Assembly: GCA_028284925.1 (NCBI GenBank)
Contig: JANQQT010000238.1
Location: 1-47,496, forward strand
DNA from: Phycisphaeraceae bacterium
GTDB lineage: Bacteria; Planctomycetota; Phycisphaerae; Phycisphaerales; Zrk34
Direction: 5' to 3'
Length of the DNA: 47,496 nucleotides
A model generated the notes under the pieces. It saw only the letters and a list, made by a program, of their open reading frames with translations. It had not been told where the DNA came from and did not search any database. Within the stretch, counting starts at the first letter, position 1. The number at the start of each line of letters is the position of its first letter. The translations under genes were made by a program, and so were the position numbers. Shown one piece after another: positions 19,320 to 27,246 of this stretch.

Positions 19320-20078
19320 ATGCCGATTTCTCAAACTGTTCTCGTGACTGGCGCAAGCAAGGGCATAGGTGCTGCAACGGCGGTGGCCTTCGCCGAAGTC
19401 GGCTACGCCGTATGCATCAACTATCACAGCGATGCGCAAGGAGCGGCCAAGACTGCCGCGCAGTGCGAGGCTTCTGGTGCTCGCGCTATCACTGTATGCG
19501 CGGACGTCGCTGATCGAGCCGACGTCCGATCGATGTTTGCAACCTGCGACGACGAACTCGGACCAGTCGGGTGTCTGGTCAACAATGCGGGCGTGATCGG
19601 CGGCGCTGGCGCGCTCGCTGACTTGGCGGAGGATGCCCTTGCCAGGACTTTCTCGACCAACGTGTTTGGCACGCTTTATTGCGTGCAAGAAGCAACCGAA
19701 CGGATGAGGGCCGACCGTGGAGGCGCAGGCGGAGTAATCGTCAACATGTCTTCGGTAGCGGCTACGACGGGATCACCGGGCGAGTACGTCCATTATGCGG
19801 CCTCAAAGGCCGCGGTGGAGACCCTGACGATAGGCGCAGCCAAAGAACTCGGTCCGCTCGGCATCCGCGTCGCGGCGATTCGGGTCGGAACGACGGCGAC
19901 GGACATGCACGCGCGCGAAGGCAATCCGAATCGCCCGACCGTCGTTGCCGCGGCAACTCCACTCGGACGGGTTGCCAATGTGTACGATATCGCCGCAGCC
20001 GCCGTCTGGCTGGCCTCACCGAAAGCCGGGTTCATCTCGGGAACCGCGCTGACTGTTGCAGGTGGGCTGTCGCCGTAA
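19320..20078 (+). CDS. Short-chain dehydrogenase/reductase (SDR), FabG-like
   Basis: This 252-residue classical SDR has the cofactor motif TGASKGIG (residues 10-17), NNAG (88-91), and the catalytic set Asn114, Ser145, Tyr159 and Lys163 (YAASK). It ends with FISGTALTVAGGLSP. Classical SDRs of this size reduce or oxidise carbonyl/hydroxyl groups with NAD(P)(H); the substrate cannot be told. I start at ATG 19320; upstream in-frame codons belong to a transposase remnant. No ribosome-binding site is visible. TATACT at 19304-19309 is placed so that a transcript could begin at the ATG, so leaderless translation is possible. The gene is much richer in G+C than its surroundings (43 of 60 bases in 19861-19920) and sits inside a broken transposase gene, which points to recent transfer. 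Confidence 0.9.
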   Translation: MPISQTVLVTGASKGIGAATAVAFAEVGYAVCINYHSDAQGAAKTAAQCEASGARAITVCADVADRADVRSMFATCDDELGPVGCLVNNAGVIGGAGALADLAEDALARTFSTNVFGTLYCVQEATERMRADRGGAGGVIVNMSSVAATTGSPGEYVHYAASKAAVETLTIGAAKELGPLGIRVAAIRVGTTATDMHAREGNPNRPTVVAAATPLGRVANVYDIAAAAVWLASPKAGFISGTALTVAGGLSP

Positions 20079-20176
20079 AGTGACCCCCGGCATTGTTACT
20101 TTTAATCTAACTCCTGTTTCACTTGACCGTGACTCAGCCGACCTGAATTCCCACGTTTTTGAACTATAATCCATCA

Positions 20177-20886
20177 AGGCGGTACACGCGGATCATGGGC
20201 GAATTGAGGAAGTTGCTCTTCGCCAAAGTTCGCCGGTCAACTGTTCAGAATAACCTAACTGAGGCAGGGATTGATCCCAACCGGATCGATCGCGCAGTAC
20301 CTGGTATCAGTTCATTGAGCGGCATGCCAAAACGCTGTGGGCATGCGACTTTCTCTCAACCAAAGTCTGGACGGCGGCTGGGAGATTTGACTGTTATGTT
20401 CTGGTATTCATTCACCCAGAAACACGGCGAGTTTGAGTGTCCCCAAGCGCGTTTCATCCCAATCGAAAGTGGGTTGCTCAACAAGCGAGGAAGTTCCTGA
20501 TCCATCTTGACGAACTGGGCCTCGAGATAACCCACCTAATCCGAGATCGCGACTCAAAGTATGCACGCATTTTCGACCAAATCATGGAATCCGAGGATGC
20601 TCAGATCATTCGCCTGCCCATCAGATAACCGAATCTCAATGCCTTCGCGGAACGATTCATTCAGACAATCAAACACGAATGCCTGAATCATTTCGTCATC
20701 ATTGGGAGAAAGCACTTCGATTATCTCGTCAACGAATTTGTTGATTACTATCACCGACGGAGGCCGCATCAGGGCGTTGGGAATGAGTTGCTATTTCTGG
20801 ATGGCGAGGAAGAATCAACAAGGAATGTCGCGTGCGAGAAGAAGCTCGGTGGACTATTAAAGCACTACTATCGAAAGGCTGCCTGA
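20177..20886 (+). pseudogene. DDE transposase/integrase, C-terminal two thirds, with frameshift and two in-frame stops
   Basis: The N-terminal stretch RYTRIMGELRKLLFAKVRRS is followed by TVQNNLTEAGIDPN. After a frameshift near 20280 the frame reads STWYQFIERHAKTLWACDFL, FIHPETRRV, a TGA (20434-20436), VSPSAFHPNRKWVAQQARKF, LIRDRDSKYARIFDQIMES, a TAA (20626-20628), PNLNAFAERFIQTIKHECLN, and ends KHYYRKAA at the stop 20884-20886. The catalytic acids (CDF, DRDSKY, AERF) are all still present, so inactivation looks recent. It is the rve-type integrase fold of the same element as the fragment at 12002-12258. Confidence 0.85.
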
Positions 20887-21030
20887 ACAATCAAGAAATC
20901 TGTTAATCCAATCGATCCGGATTCACTGGTTGCGGTACGCACACATCTCGATTCGCCGCAGAAGCTCTGCTACTCCGGCGACGGCACGCTGATTCATCGC
21001 AACATTTCGGACAATAGTTTCCTTCTATAT

Positions 21031-21092
21031 ACTTCTCAAAGATCGTTACGGCAAGCACTTACGGTTGGTCAGGGTTTTCGAACAGGGCGAGC
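21031..21092 (+). repeat. Right-tail repeat of the insertion element
   Basis: ACTTCTCAAAGATCG (21031-21045), GCACTTACGGTTGGTCAGGG (from 21055) and TTTTCGAACAGGGCG recur at 12400-12461 and 26438-26499, and more distantly at 27643-27707. The 3' end touches the stop codon of the minus-strand DUF1552 gene. Confidence 0.75.
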
Positions 21093-22490
21093 TCAGGCAA
21101 TCAATTCGGCTAGAGGGCCATCCTGCGATTGGAGGTTGAGGTTGGGGTCTTTATGGCCGAAGTGGTTTCGTGGTTTACCGGCGGCGTGGAGGATGGAGTT
21201 GTATAGGCCTGCGAAGGTGCGGTGGCCTTGGACATTTGGAGCGGGGTAGTGGATGTATTTGCCGGTTTTGAATTTGTTGTTGATGTTGCCGACGGTGACG
21301 AAGGGGAAGTTGTTTTTGTTTGCGGGATGGTGTCGTGCGCCAGAGAAGCTGAGATAGACGATGAGTGTGTTGTCGAGCATTGTGCCATCGCCTTCGGGAA
21401 TGGCTTTGAGTTTTTTGGCCATGTTTGCGATGAGTTTGAAGTGGTATGCTCGGATGTCGTGTCGCATTTGTCGACCTGTGCTGATGCCCTGGTTTTTGGA
21501 GCCGTCGAACCCGCTTTTGCCGCTGGAGCCGTTTTCGGAGAGGTGTCCGACGTGGTGTGTGTTCATTTTGTGTCCGAGGCCTGAGTAGGTTAGGCCGAGG
21601 TCGTCGGTTTTGATGGTAACGACGTTGGTGAGACCTGTAATGAGCGCGGCGGTGGCGAGGTCGAATTGTGCTTCCTGTTGGTGGGTTTCGACGTTAGAGG
21701 TGTATTTGTTGTCGACGATGGGGGCGTGTTTTTTGAGGTTGGAGATTTTGGACATTTTGATTCGTCGGTCGACGATGGCCTCGTAGCCGGAGAGGTAGTG
21801 GTCGAGTTTTTCCTTTTCTACGGCGTTGAGTGTTTTTTTGACGCGTTTGATGTCGCCGATGAGGAAGTCGAGGAGTTTGGAGTCGAGCTGGGAGTCTATT
21901 TGTACGTTTTTGTCATCGGAGACGAGGCCGAAGAGGCTTTTGTATGCGAGTGCGGGGCTGGAGAAGAAGGGTAGGTTTTTGTCTTTTCCGAGAGCGGAGA
22001 TTTTGGGGTATGTGATCATTCCGCCGGGCTTGGTGAAGAAGCCCATGTGAGAGAATGCGGCGGGGAAGAATTTGGAGAGTGCGCCGTCGATTGTTTCGGC
22101 CATGGCGCGGTTTTTGCCGCCTGGGTATACGCCGAGTGTGCCGAAGTTGAAGCCGTGGTTTCCGCTGCAGATTCGGGAGGATAGGCCCTGGATGATGTTG
22201 ACGTGGTCCTTGAGGGGTTTAAGTTCAGACATGGAGGGGGCGAGTTTGAGATCCTTGAGGTCTAGCTCGTTGTATTTTTTTGTGCCGTGACGTTGTGGGG
22301 CATCTTCGTAGCCCTGGGGTTGGATACCGTAGGGGCGGAGGCCGTTTTCCTTCATGACGAAGACGAAGCGTTTGGGGAGGTTGTCGGGATTGCCGTCGGC
22401 GTGGAGTTTCATGTGTTGGAGGAATGGGGAGAGGGCGATGCCGCCGGCGGTGGCGCTCATTGCTTTGAGGATGTCTCTTCGTTGGTACAT
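21093..22490 (-). CDS. DUF1552 family exported protein (second copy)
   Basis: The protein has 465 residues with a Tat-type leader (MYQRRDILKAMSATAGGIAL). Conserved parts are KRFVFVMKENGLRPYGIQPQ, LSSRICSGNHGFNFGTLGVY and LDNTLIVYLSFSGARHHPAN. Where the first copy has HxxSHH, this one has GLGHKMNTHHVGHLS: Thr replaces Ser and the first His is one position further away, so it belongs to a different branch. It starts 10 nt after the DUF1592-family gene, so the two are an operon. The stop codon lies exactly at the edge of the insertion-element relic, so the last residues (AELIA) may be altered by that insertion. The function is unknown. Confidence 0.9.
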   Translation of the reverse strand: MYQRRDILKAMSATAGGIALSPFLQHMKLHADGNPDNLPKRFVFVMKENGLRPYGIQPQGYEDAPQRHGTKKYNELDLKDLKLAPSMSELKPLKDHVNIIQGLSSRICSGNHGFNFGTLGVYPGGKNRAMAETIDGALSKFFPAAFSHMGFFTKPGGMITYPKISALGKDKNLPFFSSPALAYKSLFGLVSDDKNVQIDSQLDSKLLDFLIGDIKRVKKTLNAVEKEKLDHYLSGYEAIVDRRIKMSKISNLKKHAPIVDNKYTSNVETHQQEAQFDLATAALITGLTNVVTIKTDDLGLTYSGLGHKMNTHHVGHLSENGSSGKSGFDGSKNQGISTGRQMRHDIRAYHFKLIANMAKKLKAIPEGDGTMLDNTLIVYLSFSGARHHPANKNNFPFVTVGNINNKFKTGKYIHYPAPNVQGHRTFAGLYNSILHAAGKPRNHFGHKDPNLNLQSQDGPLAELIA

Positions 22491-22500
22491 GGGGATTGAC

Positions 22501-24903
22501 CTACTTTCGATAGAGGAAGGAGTCAGAGGTTAGGAGTGTGATGAGTGTTTCCTTGAAGCTGCCGTTGGTGGCGAGGTACATTTTGTCCATGGCGATGAGT
22601 GTGGGGGAGTCATCGAGTGTTTCGTTTCGTCCCATGAAGTTTCGGAACATGTGTCGGAGGAAGGACTGTCGGACGAGGTTGGATTTGGAGAATTTGGACA
22701 TCATATGAATGGCGTCTTTGTATTCGCCGTTGAGGGAGGGGTCTGGGCAGTTTTTGATGATGGTGGATTTGATGACGTGCTTTTTGGTGAGGTGAGGTTC
22801 TTTGACGGGTTTGGGTTTTCGGCCTTTTCGATTGTCTTTGAGGCTTTGTTGGTATTGCTGGTATTTTTTGAAGTTCTGGAGGTATTCGAGGTGGGTTTCG
22901 GTGTTGTCGGTGATTTCCTCAGTGCGGAATCGGCCGAAATGGTCGTATGCTTCGAAGGGGTTTCCGTAGGGGTTCATTTTCCTGTGGCATCGCCAGCATT
23001 GTTCGGCGTTGACGATATTGAAGCGTTCGCGGAGTGTTTTGGTGTGGTCTTCGGGTACTTTGGCGTCGACGCCGATGGGGATATCGGGGACGACGCCGGC
23101 GAGTAGTTTTTCCTGTATCCATTTGCCGCGTCGGACGGGGTCGTTTTCGAAGTTGAGGCTGAAAGCGACGAGCCAGGCGGGGTGTGTGAGCATCCCCATG
23201 CGCTGGCCTTCGGGCATTTTGAAGGGTTGGTTGACGGGGTAGTTCCAGGTGTCTCGGTCGATGTTGTAGGATGACATGTAGTATTTTTGTCGACCGAGGT
23301 GTGGTGCGGGGTTGTAATTGTTTTTGACGATGAATTTGTAGTAATCGGTGGAGTTGCCTTTTTTATCGCGTCCCTTTGTTTTGAAGAAGTTGGCGATGTC
23401 TTTTTTGGTGCGTTCCTCGCCGAGGTATGCGACGAAGTATTTGTCGGAGCCGAGGAGGGTTTCGATGACGTGTTTGTCGTTTTTGAGTGTGTCGAGGACG
23501 AGGATGTCGGCGTCCTTGATGAGTGTGCCGGCGTGGTGTTGGGGATGGATGGCTTCCTCCTTGAAGATGTCTGCGGCTTTGGTGTAGCCGAAGTATTCTC
23601 GGAAGAAGCGGAGGATGCGTTGGTATTCGAATTTCTGGCGGTGGTGTAGGAAGCCCCAGTATGTGCCGCGTTCGTCGATTTCGAGGAGTCTTCTGACTTC
23701 GCGGGCGACGTCTTTTTTGGTTTTCAGGTTTCCTTCGGAGGCGGCTTTGATGAGTTTTTCATCGGGTTTGGCTTCACGGAGGGCATGGGAGATGGAGAAG
23801 GCGAGTTCCCAGGGGCCGAGGTGTCGGCGGCCATCGGGGAGTTTTTGTCCCATGCCGAGTTCCATGCGGAAAATGAATTCGGGGGACATGAGGAGTCCGA
23901 GGACTAAGTATTTGGCGCCTTTTTTTCTGCCGCCTAATTTGAGCATGGGTTTGAAGAGTTTTTCGAGGTAGATGTCGCGGTCTTTTTGGGTTGGTGGTCG
24001 GAACATGACGGCGGTGAATGCGGCGTCGAAGAGTTGTTGGGTTTCTTCGTGTGTGGGTGTATTGGTGTTGTTGATGAAGGTCTGGAAGTGGGAGTAGATG
24101 CGGCGGCCGAATCTGCCGCGGCAGGATCGGTATCGGATGGTGCGTTCTTTTGTTTTTTTGTCGATGTGTGTGTATTTTTCACCGAAGACGATGCGGTCGG
24201 CCATGTCGCTGCATGTTTGCATGAGGACATTTATTGTGCCTTCATCGGCGCGGAGGATTGAGAAGTCGGAAATGCCGTTGCCGTTGATGGTGACGAAGGG
24301 TTGGGAGTATTGCTCGACGTTGTTGCCATTGCGGTTGCCACCGTTGATGATGCGGTAGAGGTTGGTGTTGTATTCGTTGAAGATATGTGGGCTGATGCGC
24401 CAGAGACGGGATTTGGAATATGCGGGGCCTTTGTGTTTTCCACTGAAAAGGTCATTATGATTGACACGATTTCCGTTTGCGGGGAGGAGGAGATCATAGT
24501 CGTCTATGCCGCGGCTCATTTTTTTGAGTTCTGTGGTGATCCATGTGACGATTTTGCGGCGTTGGGTCTTGGAGGGCTGAGGTGTTTCTGGCGGGGGCAT
24601 TTCGTTTAGGGTGAGGAATTCGGCGACCTTTTCCCAGCGGTCCAGGTCTTTGCCGTTGGTGATTTGGCCATCGATGTTGTGGAGCGCGAGGTCGGCTTTT
24701 TGTTTTTTCTCGCCGTGGCATTTGGTGCAGTATTTATTCAGGAAGGGTTTGATTTTTTGATTGAAGTGGTTGAGTTTGGTGGGATCAGGGAATTTGGGTT
24801 TGGGCGGTTGGGTATTATGGTCTGTGTTTTTTGCGTGTACGTGGAGGATATTCAGGGATGCGTGGAGGGTTATGATGATGATTGCGTATATGAGTTTATG
24901 CAT
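22501..24903 (-). CDS. Exported PSCyt1/DUF1592-DUF1588-DUF1585 family protein (second copy)
   Basis: The protein has 800 residues with a signal peptide (MHKLIYAIIIITLHASLNIL, HVHAK). A cytochrome-type domain has C59-T-K-C-H63 (KYCTKCHGEKKQKADLALHN), then WEKVAEFLTLNEMPPPETPQ. The central part contains FNTDAAFTAVMFRPPT-like DUF1595 sequence and LLMSPEFIFRMELGMGQ (DUF1592). DUF1588 follows (NDPVRRGKWIQEKLLAGVVP, and CWRCHRKMNPYGNPFEAYDH near residue 635). The C-terminal DUF1585 part has IMKNCPDPSLNGEY-like sequence and RNFMGRNETLDDSPTL. It is shorter than the 924-residue homologue in this window and only distantly similar, so this is not a recent duplication. It is the first gene of the operon, divergent from the XylR-like regulator. 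Confidence 0.92.
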   Translation of the reverse strand: MHKLIYAIIIITLHASLNILHVHAKNTDHNTQPPKPKFPDPTKLNHFNQKIKPFLNKYCTKCHGEKKQKADLALHNIDGQITNGKDLDRWEKVAEFLTLNEMPPPETPQPSKTQRRKIVTWITTELKKMSRGIDDYDLLLPANGNRVNHNDLFSGKHKGPAYSKSRLWRISPHIFNEYNTNLYRIINGGNRNGNNVEQYSQPFVTINGNGISDFSILRADEGTINVLMQTCSDMADRIVFGEKYTHIDKKTKERTIRYRSCRGRFGRRIYSHFQTFINNTNTPTHEETQQLFDAAFTAVMFRPPTQKDRDIYLEKLFKPMLKLGGRKKGAKYLVLGLLMSPEFIFRMELGMGQKLPDGRRHLGPWELAFSISHALREAKPDEKLIKAASEGNLKTKKDVAREVRRLLEIDERGTYWGFLHHRQKFEYQRILRFFREYFGYTKAADIFKEEAIHPQHHAGTLIKDADILVLDTLKNDKHVIETLLGSDKYFVAYLGEERTKKDIANFFKTKGRDKKGNSTDYYKFIVKNNYNPAPHLGRQKYYMSSYNIDRDTWNYPVNQPFKMPEGQRMGMLTHPAWLVAFSLNFENDPVRRGKWIQEKLLAGVVPDIPIGVDAKVPEDHTKTLRERFNIVNAEQCWRCHRKMNPYGNPFEAYDHFGRFRTEEITDNTETHLEYLQNFKKYQQYQQSLKDNRKGRKPKPVKEPHLTKKHVIKSTIIKNCPDPSLNGEYKDAIHMMSKFSKSNLVRQSFLRHMFRNFMGRNETLDDSPTLIAMDKMYLATNGSFKETLITLLTSDSFLYRK

Positions 24904-25007
24904 GGCGTTTTGTTACTCTATTGTAAATTGATGGGCGGTCTTTTTAGGATTGGGATGTAGCGGGTTGCGTGGATTCGGTTTCTTTGGGCGAATGGAAGGC
25001 GTAATTG

Positions 25008-25037
25008 TTGCTGAGGTTGATTATGTTGGATTATAAT
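25008..25037 (+). promoter_or_regulatory. Candidate promoter of the XylR-like regulator
   Basis: TTGCTG (25008-25013), an 18-nt spacer and TATAAT (25032-25037). The -10 is part of ATTATAAT, which reads the same on both strands and could therefore also serve the divergent operon. Transcription would start near 25044, just before the tandem operator. Confidence 0.5.
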
Positions 25038-25045
25038 GGATAGAT

Positions 25046-25083
25046 GTTCATATTTTGCGCAAAAGAGTTCATATTTTGCGCAA
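25046..25083 (+). promoter_or_regulatory. Tandem 17-bp operator between the divergent DUF1592 operon and the XylR-like gene
   Basis: GTTCATATTTTGCGCAA occurs exactly at 25046-25062 and again at 25067-25083. The period is 21 bp, two turns of the helix. AraC-family dimers, including E. coli XylR, bind such direct repeats with about this spacing. The site lies 28 nt before the start of the AraC/XylR-like gene and about 140 nt from the divergent operon, so it probably mediates autoregulation and control of that operon. Confidence 0.7.
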
Positions 25084-25110
25084 GAACTGGCTGTGTGAAG
25101 GAGGCGGATT

Positions 25111-26286
25111 TTGACTAGGCCATTGCGGGTTGCGATAAATCTGGAGCTGTCTTTGGCGCTGAGACGTCATACAAGTATTTTTGTAGGGACGCAGGAGTAT
25201 GCAAGGGATTGTGGGCGGTGGGAGTGTGTGGTTGATGAGTTTTCTCGAGAGACGTTGGCTGCGGGGGCGACAGGGAGGTGTCCTCACGATGGGATTATTG
25301 CGAGGGCGACGAAGGGGTTGGCGGAAGAGGCGCGTCGGCGGGATGTGCCGTTGGTGAATGTGTGGATAAGTTCGCCGGTTCGGGATTTGGCAAGTGTGTT
25401 TCCAGATTGTGCGGCGGCTGGGCGTATGCGGGCAGAGCATTTGCTGTCGCGGGGGTTCCGTCACTTTGGGTGTCTTTCTTTTCGAGGGGATCGTGGGAAT
25501 GACCAAATTGTTGGAGCGTTCCGACGGGTTGTTGAGGAGAAGGGGTTTGGATGTGATGTTGCGAGGATATCGACGGCTTATCACAATTCGGCGAGCAAGT
25601 GGCAGGCGGCGCAGGAAATGATACTGGGGTGGATGGAGAAGTTTGATCCACCGACGGGCGTTTACGTTGCCTCGGATGTGTTGAGTCGAGAGTTTGTACA
25701 GTTGTGTCATAATCGTGGTTTGAGAGTGCCGCAGGATGTGGCGATTGTGTCGGGAGATGATGAGCCATTGTTGTGTGAGTATCCATCGCCATCGCTTTCG
25801 AGTGTGAATACGAATTACGAGCGTGTCGGGTATGAGGCAGCGCGTCTGCTTGATGGGTTGATGGCAGGCGAGGAATCGCCGACAGTTCCTATATTGATTC
25901 CGCCGGTGGGTATTGTGGCGCGGGAGTCGACGGATTTTTTTGCGGTGGAGGATAAGGCGATTGGTGCGGCGTTGGAGTTTTTGTCAAAGAACAGCCATCG
26001 GCCGATTGGCGTGGAGGATGTGGTTCATGCGGCGAATACGTCGCGAAGGACATTGGAGAATCTGTTTAGGGATCATCTAGGGCGAACGGTGGCGGCAGAA
26101 ATTCGGCGATTGCGTATTGAGCGGGCGAAGCGTCAGTTGGCCGGTACGGAGATTTTGATCAAGTCGATTGCGCGGGACGCAGGATTTGGAGATACGAAGC
26201 GAATGATTCAGACGTTTCGTCGTGAGGTTGGGATGACGCCGGGTGAGTATCGGCATCATCAGCAGACGCTCACATTTGGTGAATGA
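25111..26286 (+). CDS. XylR-like transcriptional regulator (LacI-type sensor domain + AraC-type DNA-binding domain)
   Basis: The protein has 391 residues. The start is TTG 25111, supported by a strong AAGGAGG (25098-25104) 6 nt upstream. Residues 5 to about 270 form a periplasmic-binding-protein-like ligand domain (RVAINLELSLALRRHTSIFV, HDGIIARAT, LSRGFRHFGCLSFRGDRGND, VPQDVAIVSGDDEPLLCEYP, LSSVNTNYERVGYEAARLLD). Residues about 285-383 form the AraC helix-turn-helix pair (VVHAANTSRRTLENLFRDHL, IKSIARDAGFGDTKRMIQTF, RREVGMTPGEYR). This is the architecture of E. coli XylR, which senses xylose; here the ligand is unknown but is probably a sugar. It is divergent from the DUF1592-DUF1552 operon and has its own tandem operator. 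Confidence 0.93.
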   Translation: MTRPLRVAINLELSLALRRHTSIFVGTQEYARDCGRWECVVDEFSRETLAAGATGRCPHDGIIARATKGLAEEARRRDVPLVNVWISSPVRDLASVFPDCAAAGRMRAEHLLSRGFRHFGCLSFRGDRGNDQIVGAFRRVVEEKGFGCDVARISTAYHNSASKWQAAQEMILGWMEKFDPPTGVYVASDVLSREFVQLCHNRGLRVPQDVAIVSGDDEPLLCEYPSPSLSSVNTNYERVGYEAARLLDGLMAGEESPTVPILIPPVGIVARESTDFFAVEDKAIGAALEFLSKNSHRPIGVEDVVHAANTSRRTLENLFRDHLGRTVAAEIRRLRIERAKRQLAGTEILIKSIARDAGFGDTKRMIQTFRREVGMTPGEYRHHQQTLTFGE

Positions 26287-26437
26287 AATAGCATGTGGCG
26301 GCTTACCGATTGTTACCTCTTCGACAATTGCCCGGTCTCCGTGCATCAAATTTTGTATGCGCTCCAAAATTCCACGACTCATTAATGCTTTGGCCATTGC
26401 TTTTGCGCAGGCGTACAAGCGCAACCAGCTCCAACTA

Positions 26438-26499
26438 TTGCTTCTCAATGATCGAGTTCATAGGCACTTACGGTTGGTCAGGGTTTTCTAATAGGACGC
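26438..26499 (+). repeat. Orphan right-tail repeat of the insertion element
   Basis: TTGCTTCTCAATGATCG (26438-26454), GCACTTACGGTTGGTCAGGG (from 26464) and TTTTCTAATAGGACGC match the tails at 12400-12461 and 21031-21092. Transposase sequence is not present beside it; it lies about 150 nt after the XylR-like gene. It may be a solo end or a member of a repeat family. The rest of 26287-26506 shows nothing else. Confidence 0.65.
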
Positions 26500-26506
26500 T
26501 GAATGT

Positions 26507-26917
26507 CTACAGATATCCATAATCACTTTTTTTGCAAGCGTCGACGTGCCACCAGCTCGGCCTTCTTGTAACGAAAGAGTGGCTTGTTGGCATTAGTGCC
26601 TGACGGTTTGGAGAATCGAACGAGCCCAGCACCAGAGCAACGACAGGTTCATCATCGATTGCACCCAACGAGCTACCACACCTAGGACAGAATGTCCTAC
26701 TGGAAAAGTCAGAACTTCTAAACTTTGACGGCTTACCTCCATTCCCGGTCCATTGAACTGAGTCCCTTGGAAACTCGACCCAAGCCACTGTCAATGAACC
26801 GGAGTGGTGTTGGCAGTCTTTGCACGAGCATGTATGAGGTTTAGACGGAGCTCCTATGGCCTTGAATCTAATGTGGCCACATAAGCAACCGCCTTCGTAT
26901 GTTTTTTCATTAGACAT
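26507..26917 (-). CDS. GFA family zinc protein (glutathione-dependent formaldehyde-activating enzyme/CENP-V type)
   Basis: This 136-residue protein carries the complete zinc ligand set of the family: C11 and C13 in GGCLCGHIRF, C30/C32/C35 in TCSCKDCQHHSG, and C77/C80 in RTFCPRCGSSLG. The ATG is preceded by GGAG at 8 nt. GFA proteins were named for a proposed role in forming S-hydroxymethylglutathione from formaldehyde, which is disputed. Most members are of unknown function, so the reaction here is open. The gene stands alone between repeat sequences. Length and motifs are normal for the family. Confidence 0.9.
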   Translation of the reverse strand: MSNEKTYEGGCLCGHIRFKAIGAPSKPHTCSCKDCQHHSGSLTVAWVEFPRDSVQWTGNGGKPSKFRSSDFSSRTFCPRCGSSLGAIDDEPVVALVLGSFDSPNRQALMPTSHSFVTRRPSWWHVDACKKSDYGYL

Positions 26918-27214
26918 TTAAGAATCTCCGTATGCTGGTAATTCTTTGAGACTTCTGAAAATTCGCCATCCTGAGTGGCTAAAGCCGTAATGGGCTCGCG
27001 TTGGTGAAGCTTAAGGTGATTCATCTGCAAAATCATCGTGTTCGAGCGATCACATCATCCGACTTCTCAGCGCAGCGGTAAAGTTGCGCGGGCCGAAATC
27101 CTCCGCTTCCATATGGTGCATCAGGCGTGATGCGTAGCGAAATTTGTATGCGGTAACAAGCAGATAGAAATCGATTCAGGTTTTTGTCAGACCGCGACGT
27201 CGCACCCACCGCCA

Positions 27215-27246
27215 GCTCCCCGTTCGAAACCCTCTTCGGAAACTCC
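27215..27246 (-). repeat. Dispersed repeat, inverted copy
   Basis: On the minus strand it reads GGAGTTTCCGAAGAGGGTTT followed by CGAACGGGGAGC. It matches the inverted copy near 11722-11765 and shares the core TTTCGAACnGGG with the direct-orientation copies at 12563, 21062, 27584 and 27681. Confidence 0.6.

Larger units (their letters stand above)
18899..21092 (+). mobile_element. Degenerate integrase-type insertion element carrying a short-chain dehydrogenase gene (right copy)
   Basis: Order: left-end repeat (18899-18990); N-terminal transposase fragment (19106 to about 19291); a foreign-looking SDR gene (19320-20078); C-terminal DDE transposase fragment (20177-20886); and a right tail ending with ACTTCTCAAAGATCG (21031-21045) and CGGTTGGTCAGGGTTTTCGA (21062-21081). 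The tail after the transposase stop also aligns with 12259-12461. Roughly 100 codons of transposase between the two fragments are missing, and the SDR gene occupies that place. The right end touches the stop codon of the DUF1552 gene at 21093. The element is inactive. Confidence 0.65.

Noticed and set aside
26854-27036. Short minus-strand frame upstream of the GFA gene
   Set aside because: It overlaps the start of the GFA gene in another frame and has no recognisable features.
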